The translations under genes and the position numbers were made by a program. From contig CM071595.1 of NCBI GenBank assembly GCA_036435485.1, positions 3,534,001-3,598,000 on the forward strand: a DNA stretch of 64,000 bases. The letters run 5' to 3'. The notes under the pieces were generated by a model. That model was not told where the DNA came from and made no database searches. It saw nothing but the letters and a program-made list of their open reading frames with translations. Source of the DNA: Saposhnikovia divaricata. Its lineage: Eukaryota; Streptophyta; Magnoliopsida; Apiales; Apiaceae. Numbering within the stretch: position 1 is the stretch's first letter; every line of letters begins with the position of its first letter. Below are positions 57,139-64,000 of this stretch, piece by piece.

Positions 57139-57400
57139 AAATTTAACTATTGATTTCTAGTTAAATAGTTTCTGGTTGAAATATTTAGTAGGTGAAAGAC
57201 TTGTTCAATGGTCTACATTATTAGTTTGTTAGTAGATGGTCTGTTGAGATCTATAAATACCCCTATACCTGAGTCTAAATATATCATTTACATTTTATCT
57301 TAAGTCCAGAAAGAAACTATTTGTTTATACTTATTTTAGTGTAACTAGTGTATTCTTCTTCTTGATAGATTAGACTAAAATACAGAGAGTGATTTCAACA
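57139..57400 (+). repeat. Copia-A 3' LTR, right part
   Basis: The remaining 262 bp of the 3' LTR after Gypsy-A. It starts with AAATT, retains TATAAATA at 57252-57259 and ends GATTTCAACA, followed by target duplication TCCGT. Aligns with 21680-21943. Confidence 0.92.
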
Positions 57401-57675
57401 TCCGTTTGGTCCAAAGATTACAAGCATCATTATTAGAAGCTTGTTTGTCATAATAATTAGCTAAAATCATCGAACAAAGCCAGCCATCACAAGAGCCAAC
57501 AATTTTGGTACATCTTGAAAATATAGATTTATAAGACTTGCAGTATCCCTCTGCCAACTCAAGCAAGTGAACCCCAACATCATTTTTAAACAAAATGGTG
57601 GTGTACGGGGAATCAATGCAAAGTTGAGTAAAATATTGTTCCGGGATCAATCGAAGAAATAATTTGCATACACAC
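57401..57675 (-). pseudogene. F-box gene, segment 2: end of F-box motif and following region
   Basis: 275 bp including both target duplications (TCCGT on the left, CACAC on the right). On the minus strand it reads CKLFLRLIPEQYFTQLCIDS, VGVHLLELAEGYCKSY, KIVGSCDGWLCSMILAN and ACNLWTKR. It has no stop. The pattern VGSCDGWLC followed by LWTKR is the usual boundary where the F-box motif gives way to the associated domain. The upstream codons are at 62711 and the downstream codons at 21584 on the other side of Copia-A. Confidence 0.9.
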
Positions 57676-57933
57676 TAATAAGGGACCACAAACAAAACTG
57701 AGCTACCTACCTAGTCGACAGCTGTTAGTTATAGTTAGTTTTGGCAGGCCCATATCTCTTTTGTCTGTAGTTAATCATTGGACATTCAGAACTATATGTA
57801 ACAACCTATCTTGTATGGGAGACGGTAGGATGAATTAACCATGATTACAATGCTCTGCTCAGCTTCTTTCTACAACCTTTCTCCCTTTATTGTTTCTTGA
57901 TACTTTCATGTCATGAACCCATATTAATCATTA
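57676..57933 (+). repeat. Copia-B 5' LTR
   Basis: 258-bp LTR, differing from the 261-bp 3' copy by a handful of substitutions and a 3-bp indel (for example TTAGTTATAGTTAG against TTAGTTGTAGTTGTTAG). Confidence 0.93.
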
Positions 57934-57946
57934 TGGTATCAGAGCC
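57934..57946 (+). promoter_or_regulatory. Copia-B primer binding site
   Basis: TGGTATCAGAGCC directly abuts the LTR, complementary to initiator tRNA-Met. This confirms the LTR end at 57933. Confidence 0.9.
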
Positions 57947-58080
57947 TCCTTTCCTGGCCACAGAAAAACCTCACTCTCACTCTCCTGTTAAATTCTATCA
58001 TCCTAATATTCAGATCTACTTTGTTTGTCTTTCTCTTTTTTAATCTCAGACTCCTGTCTACGTCAGATCTACTTTCTTTG

Positions 58081-59877
58081 ATGGCAACTCAAGCCAGAAT
58101 CTCATACCAAGACATGCTTAACCCTCTATTTCTTCACCCCTCTGACAATGCAATGTCTATACAAGTGAAAAAGCTGCAAGGCTCAGCAGATTATAGATCT
58201 TGGAGTCGAACTATGGAAATAAATCTAGTCTCCAAAAGGAAGTTGGGTTTTGTCAATGGAACAGTGACTAAACCAACTGACGATGACACCAAAGCAGAGA
58301 TGTGGGAAGCCTGTAATAACATGGTAATCGCATGGATAACTGGTAATGTTTCTCCCACAGTTCGTAAATCTGTAATGTTTATGACCACTGCTTATGAAAT
58401 GTGGAAAAATCTTGAAACAAGATTCACTCTGTCAAATGGATCTCGCAAATATAAACTGAGCAAAGATCTATACGAAGTTCCTCAACACACTGCTACTGTT
58501 AATGAATACTATACCACCATGAAAACCCTATGGGAGGAACTAGACTCCATGAATCTGCTTCCAACGATCCTTGCACCCACAGAAGAGATAACGAAGCTCT
58601 TAAACACCATTGAACTTCAAAAGGAGGAAGCCCATCTGTTTCAATTTCTGAATGGGTTAAACGAGGTGTATAGTCCTCAAAGGACTCAGCTCTTAATGGC
58701 TGATTCTCTTCCCACAGTGGAACAAGATGTAGCTGTGATTCAACAAAAAGAAGCTCAGAGAAACCTCTTGCAAACTATGACTCCTGATATGGAACTGTCA
58801 GCTATGTATAGTAAAAGCAGCTCTACAACCTCTAATGATCGATATGTAACTTGCACTGCTTTCAAGGTCAAAGGCCACGCTCGAGAGAGATGTTGGACAG
58901 TTATCGGTTACCCGACATGGCATCCTAAACACAGCTCTAATCAACCTGTGAACAGAGGTTCTCCTCGAAAAACCTTTACTACATCACAACCTCGATGGCC
59001 ACCTAAATCTCCTCATCCTAAAATGGCTGCCACAACTGTTTCTGCACCAAACACTCAAGCCCCAGGACTGCTATTCACACCACAACAGTTGGAGCAATTA
59101 GCTCAACTGGTGCCTCACCTTCAAATCAGTCCCACAAACAAAACTCCTATAGCCCCAGAAGATGAGCTGGAATATCATTTCTCTGGTATGATTTCAACCT
59201 CCTTGACAGTCAATAGAGATCAAGAATGGATCATCGATTCCGGTGCTTCGGACCACATGACACCAAATCTGAACTGTTTTCACAAAGCTGCTCCAACAAG
59301 TGACTGTCCTTACATTAATCTACAAAATGGTGATACTGCTACAATCTCTCACACAGGTACTGTTCACTTAACCAATGGTCTAACTCTCACTGGAGTATTG
59401 TGTGTTCCTCACTTTAAACATAGTCTCTTGTCTGTCCAAAAATTGATAAAGGAAAATAATTGTCAAGTTCAATTCTTTCCAAATCACTGCTGCATCATAG
59501 ACACTTTGTCTAATACAGTGCTAGGGATAGGTCATGCTAGAAATGGTCTATACTATCTTAAACCACAAAAACACAATAAGTTTTCACATCTACACATTGC
59601 TCAACCTAAACAGCCCTCAACCATAAACAATGCTGTCAAGTCACAATCTTCTGTGCCCACTGCTGGCAACAATCTTGACCTATGGCACTTTAGGCTGGGT
59701 CATGCCCCTATTCCCAAAATCAAACAAATTTCTAGCTTGCCTACCCTCTCTAAGTCACATCCTACAGTGTGCATCACCTGTCCCCTTGCACGATTTACTA
59801 AACTTCCATTCCCAGCTAGTGAAGCTCGCGCCATTGCAGCCTTTGATCTGATACACATAAACCTCTGGGGTCCGTAA
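58081..59877 (+). pseudogene. Copia-B gag, protease and start of integrase
   Basis: Start chosen at ATG 58081 (MATQARISYQDMLNPLFLHP), because upstream codons lie in the leader. Gag shows YRSWSRTMEINLVSKRKLG and MWKNLETRFTLSNGSRKYKL. The usual CCHC knuckle is damaged: CTAFKVKGHARERC, with Phe for the second Cys. Protease is WIIDSGASDHMTPN. The pre-integrase LWHFRLGHAP and zinc ligands CITCPLARF follow, then LIHINLWGP, with Asn for the first catalytic Asp. A one-base loss gives a stop at 59875. Confidence 0.9.
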
Positions 59878-60046
59878 AGGTCACCATAAAGGGTACATGT
59901 CGATATTTTCTGATGATCGTAGATGACCATACACGTTATACATGGATTTATCTATTGTCTAACAAATCAGACTCTCTTCAACTCTTGAAAACATTTCTTG
60001 CCTATGTGAAGAATCATTTTAATAGTTCCATAAAGACTACAATGGG

Positions 60047-62470
60047 ATGGAGTTTGACAATACTCTATGCAAGCAATTCTTTGCCATGAATGGCATCGTT
60101 CATCAGACATCCTGCTCATATCGACCACAACAAAATGCCAGAGTGGAATGCAGACACAGATTCATTCTAGAAGTGGCTCGTGCTCTGCGGTTTCAAGCCA
60201 ACATTCCACTACATCTGTGGGGGGACTGTGTGCTGACTGCAACACACTTGATTAACAGGCTGCCGACACCTTTACTTGACAATAAGACTCCGTTTGAAGT
60301 TTTACACAAGCAGCTGCCAGAGTATGAAAATCTGAGAGTGTTTGGTTGCCTTGCCATTGCTTACAACCAAACTATCCCTGCTGACAAGTTTGCAGCTCCT
60401 AGTCTTCCCTGTGTATTCTTGGGTTATCCACCCAAAAAGAAAGGATATCGATTACTTGATCTAAAGACCAACAAGGAATTTGTCTCGAGAGATGTTAAAT
60501 TCTATGAAGATGTATTCCTGTTCAGCCCTCAAGCAATCTCTCAAATTATGCAGCCTAACTCAGTGGATGTCCACTCAAACATTGACCCAGGTCAAGTCAC
60601 AGTAGATGAAGAATATACCTCGAACGAGAATTTGCTGAATGATGATGATGACTTCTTGAGATCTCCTTCACCTGAGAGAAATCAGTCCACCCAAACAGAT
60701 ACCAATCCTGAGGAGAACTATGTACGAAGATCAACTCGACTACGTGCACCACCAGAATGGCACAAGGACTATGCAGTAAATCAAGCTCAATCAGTGACTG
60801 ATACAGTAGTCCACCCCTCTTTCAATTGCTTCTTGGCCACGCTCACCTCAACTACTCACCCCTCCTCATTCAACGAAGCAGTACAACACAGCCATTGGGT
60901 TGCAGCCATGAACGATGAGCTTGACGCCCTTGAACGTAATAAAACATGGTCCGTGACTGAATTACCTCCAAGAAAAACAGCCATTGAGTGTAAATGGTTG
61001 TTCAAAACCAAATTTCACCCAGATGGGACTGTTGAGAGGTATAAATCTCGACTAGTTATTCTGGGATGTCGACAAAAGTATGGAGAGGATTTTACAGAAA
61101 CTTTCGCCCCTATCGCGAAAATGACCACAGTTCGAACTATGTTGGCTGCAGCTGCGATACAAGACTGGCATACATTGCAAATGGATGTCTCAAATGCCTT
61201 ATTGCATGGGGAACTGCTGGAAGATGTGTACATGAAGCTGCCTAAGGGGTACACACATGTTGGCTGCAGAATTAAAGAAAACGAGTCCAGCAAAGGTAAT
61301 TCTTTTCCCAACCTAGTTTGCAAGTTACACAAGGCCTTGTATGGCCTGAAACAGGCATCACGATCATGGTTTTCCAAATTATCTCTCACTCTGCTGTCGC
61401 TCGAGTTTAAACAGTCGAAGTCTGATTATAGCTTATTTGTGAGACAAAAGGCATCCTCCTACCTTGTTGTGCTTGTATATGTGGATGACCTACTGATTTG
61501 TGCCTCTAACATGGAGGACATTGCTGAGTTAAAACTGATGTTGTCGTCGAGGTTTCACATGAAAGATCTGGGTCCTATAAGCTATTTTCTGGGTCTCGAA
61601 GTAGACAGATCCTCAGCTGGTTTCTTTGTCTCTCAGAAGAAGTACACTCTTGATTTGCTCACAGAGCATGGTCTGCTGAACAGCAAACCACTAGCTCTTC
61701 CTATGGACTCTCAGCTCAAATTGACTCCTACAATTGGAGACCCATTACCTGCACCCACACTCTATCAACGTCTTCTTGGACAACTCATTTATCTTACCAT
61801 AACTCGTCCAGACATTTCCTTCACAGTGCACACTTTGAGCCAATACATGAATGCTCCTACTACTGTGCACCTTCAAGCAGCCAAGCGCCTACTGCGTTAT
61901 CTAGCTGGGTCTCCATCTCAGGGAATTCTTCTTGCATCTTCTAGTGCTGCTCACTTGACTGCCTATTGCGATAACGACTGGGGCAGCTGCATAACAACTC
62001 GTAAATCAACAACAGGATACTGCATCCTCCTTGGGCAGTCACCCATTTCCTGGAAGTCGAAGAAGCAAAGTGTTGTGGCTCGTTCATCTGCTGAAGCAGA
62101 ATACCGTGCGATGGCATTGACGACATGTGAAGTTACTTGGCTGTCATCCTTACTCAAAGACCTGGGATTCAAACATCTGCCATCTGCTCAACTTAAATAT
62201 GATAACAAGGCTGCTCTCGCAATCGCAGCAAACCCAGTTCAACACGAGCGCACAAAACACGTGAAAATTGATTGTCACTTTGTGCGTGACCAAATCAACT
62301 CTGGATTGCTCACCACCTCCTATGTTTCCTCCAAAGAACAAGTGGCTGATCTGCTCACCAAAGTCCTACCTGTTCAACAGCACCAACACTTGCTAACCAA
62401 GCTGGGAGCTTCAGCATCGCCTCCCTCTCCAGCTTGCGGGGGAGTAATAAGGGACCACAAACAAAACTGA
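60047..62470 (+). pseudogene. Copia-B integrase end, reverse transcriptase and RNase H
   Basis: An 807-residue open frame beginning inside the integrase (MEFDNTLCKQFFAMNGIVHQ). A short loss just upstream removed the second catalytic Asp block. Glu is kept in ARVECRHR. Reverse transcriptase shows CKWLFKTKFHPDGTVERYKS, QMDVSNALLHGELLEDVY, KALYGLKQASRSW and active site YVDDLLICA. RNase H shows CDNDWGSCITTRKSTTGY and RSSAEAEYRAMA. The last residues run into the 3' LTR. Reverse transcriptase and RNase H look intact, but integrase does not. Confidence 0.9.
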
Positions 62471-62705
62471 GCTACCTACCTAGTCGACAGCTGTTAGTTG
62501 TAGTTGTTAGTTTTGACAAGTCCATATCTCTTTTGTTTGTAGTTAATCATTGGACATTCAGAACTATATGTAACAACCTATCTTGTATGGGAGACGGTAG
62601 GATGAATTAACCATGAATACAATGCTCTGCTCAGCTTCTTTCTACAACCTTTCTCCCTTTATTGTTTCTTGATACTTTCATGTCATGAACCCATATTAAT
62701 CATTA
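62445..62705 (+). repeat. Copia-B 3' LTR
   Basis: 261 bp starting TAATAAGGGACC right after the polypurine tract TTGCGGGGGAG and ending TAATCATTA, followed by CACAC. Confidence 0.93.
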
Positions 62706-62888
62706 CACACCTGCATGCATAGATGGAAGAAATCGGAAGCAATACTATGATGGACATAAGGAGTCAGTTGGCAGTGCTTCTGTCAAATTCAGCTGCTTTA
62801 CACCTTTCCCCAGTTTTACTGCTTTGGCTTTCTTGGTACCTTCACTTGTGGCAGCATTTCCTTGACCAGACATGTTTGAGCTCCTCAT
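62706..62888 (-). pseudogene. F-box gene, segment 1: start codon and F-box motif
   Basis: Minus strand. ATG at 62873-62871 begins MSGQGNAATSEGTKKAKAV, with an in-frame ATG five codons upstream at 62888. It continues through LNLTEALPT, then, after loss of one base near 62765, LLMSIIVLLPISSIYACRC at the junction with Copia-B. The LP...LPISSIYACRCVCK pattern is the F-box motif that binds SKP1 in SCF ubiquitin ligases. It joins in phase to CKLFLRL in segment 2. The unspoilt gene would have about 430 codons and no intron. Confidence 0.88.
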
Positions 62889-64000
62889 ATGTTTTTTCTG
62901 GACTGGAAAGACAAACAATTTTCTGGACTAGATAGAGAAACAATCATGTCTAATTTATGGTTGAAATGTTTAAGAAAATCTCTTCAAGATTCAATCAGAT
63001 TTTATTAACTAATCAAAAAGCTGGAACCATTTATTCATATCTTGCAATAAAGAACAAGATTATGTAAATCTGCAGATATATTTTCCTCAATTTTCAAAAG
63101 GAAAAAGTAGATAAAAAAATCTACGTTTTTAAAATCATAAAATCCTTTTTAAGATTAAAAAATTGTATTATTGAAAATTATTTTATATAAAATCTTATTT
63201 TTTAAACAAAATTGTATTTTGGAAAGAAATCCTTTTTTATATTTAAGCTATATTTGTTTACATACTCTACAAAATAAATAAAAAGTGAAATCTAACTAAA
63301 TTATAAGATGGAAACAAAATTGAACCGCTACCATCCAACGGTTTCCTAATTTTGACAATATGCTTACCATCCAGGAGAGCCCAGCCCACAGCTGAATACT
63401 TATTGGGCCTCTCATAAATTTTGAGCATCAGTTTTATCATAAAATACTAGCCTATTCGCACGGATACTTCTAAACTTTTTAATTATATTTTATTATTAAA
63501 TTTTTAAGTTGTATATATATTTTTATTATTAAAATAATTTTTAACTTTATAAATTTTATGTATATAAATATTATCGTAATTATTTATTTTGGAATTGTTA
63601 CTTTAAAATACATACACATATATATAAATATTAAAAAATATATTTTTTTAACTTATATTTAATAGGAAAAGTAAATTTATCTAATAATGTAGACCTTTTT
63701 CCGATTTTATATAATATTTTCTATATTGTAAGTGTTTTCCAGATTTTGTGTAATTTTTTACTATATAGCATATTACTCGTGTGATGCACGTATGTTTTTT
63801 TTAATATTTTTTTATTACCCATATTTTCATATATATTTATTATTTAGTAGGAAAATAAAATATATAAGATAATAAAATATTATAATACTTGTTTGATAGT
63901 ATTTTTAGTCATAGTATTTTAATTAATAATATGTTATTGACTGAAATTGAATTTAAACTCGTGAGAATATTTTATAAAATAATGTAGTATGTATTTAATA
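62889..64000. other. Upstream flank of the F-box gene, AT-rich, no gene
   Basis: About 1.1 kb upstream of the F-box start. The proximal 150 bp would include the promoter and 5' UTR, but no clear TATA box stands out. From about 63100 it is strongly AT-rich. A CTAG followed by GC-rich CCTATTCGCACGG at 63447 and a CGTG-TGATG-CACG hairpin at 63778-63790 are the only notable points. No coding region or RNA gene is seen. Confidence 0.6.

Larger units (their letters stand above)
21590..57400 (+). mobile_element. Ty1/copia retrotransposon (Copia-A), host of nested insertions
   Basis: Plus-strand Copia inserted in the F-box gene. The 5' LTR is 21590-21943 and the 3' LTR is split (26094-26189 and 57139-57400) by Gypsy-A. 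Target duplications GCCGT (21585-21589) and TCCGT (57401-57405) differ by one base. It has a tRNA-Met-type primer site and the gag, protease, integrase, reverse transcriptase, RNase H order, all with multiple stops and frameshifts. Its own length without nested DNA is about 4.9 kb, normal for a compact Copia. Confidence 0.93.
57676..62705 (+). mobile_element. Ty1/copia retrotransposon with TA...TA ends (Copia-B)
   Basis: A 5,030-bp plus-strand element inside the F-box motif, with an exact duplication CACAC (57671-57675 and 62706-62710). LTRs are 57676-57933 and 62445-62705. They begin TAATAAGGGACC and end TAATCATTA, so the termini are TA...TA with a 4-bp TAAT/ATTA inverted repeat rather than TG...CA. 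The primer site directly follows the 5' LTR. It has two long frames, with a broken integrase between them. Confidence 0.94.

Noticed and set aside
57375..57650. An independent small gene of about 91 codons
   Set aside because: The last codons come from the Copia-A LTR, and the rest is the middle of the F-box gene with no start codon of its own.
62723..62935. A 70-codon plus-strand frame
   Set aside because: It is the antisense of the F-box gene's first exon piece and has no domain.

Overview
The window is plant nuclear DNA, almost certainly from a eudicot. It holds plant-type LINEs, Ty1/copia and Ty3/gypsy LTR retrotransposons, a CACTA DNA transposon, TTTAGGG-type telomere-like repeats and the remains of a plant F-box gene. 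A satellite of about 170 bp next to telomere-like DNA recalls Apiaceae genomes, but I hold that family guess only weakly. I see no intact host gene, no rRNA or tRNA gene and no CRISPR array. Every host-derived coding piece is a fragment or is broken by insertions.

Left part (1-17635). A tandem satellite (1-1950) is split by a telomere-like stretch. Next come two minus-strand LINEs of one family: a 5'-truncated copy (1967 to about 5935) and a nearly complete one (6292 to about 14040). The second is cut by a 1.5-kb solo LTR with a 5-bp target duplication. Both LINE tails abut degenerate TTTAGGG repeats. The second LINE runs into a 5'-truncated, decayed Copia element (Copia-E, 14043-17635).

Middle (17636-20734). 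A duplicated fragment of the F-box gene's 3' end is joined exactly to a CACTA transposon terminus. The CACTA remnant carries two exons of an Argonaute gene (AGO4-like) with their splice sites.

Right part (20735-62888). One minus-strand F-box gene of about 430 codons is present in three collinear pieces (62706-62888, 57401-57675, 20735-21589). Copia-B (57676-62705) sits inside the F-box motif. Copia-A (21590-57400) separates the other two pieces. Copia-A's 3' LTR hosts a Tat-like Gypsy (Gypsy-A, 26190-57138). Gypsy-A's gag hosts a very young Copia-C (31911-40947) and a Sirevirus-like Copia-D (41040-55153). Copia-D's gag hosts a 3.4-kb solo LTR (50117-53531). Target duplications fix every layer, giving a relative history: F-box gene, Copia-A, Gypsy-A, Copia-C and Copia-D, solo LTR.

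The rest (62889-64000) is the AT-rich upstream flank of the dead F-box gene. The most noteworthy items are the reconstructable F-box gene, the AGO exons in the CACTA remnant, the extra ORF of about 710 codons downstream of pol in Copia-D, the near-identical LTRs and structured leader of Copia-C, and the non-canonical TA...TA termini of Copia-B.
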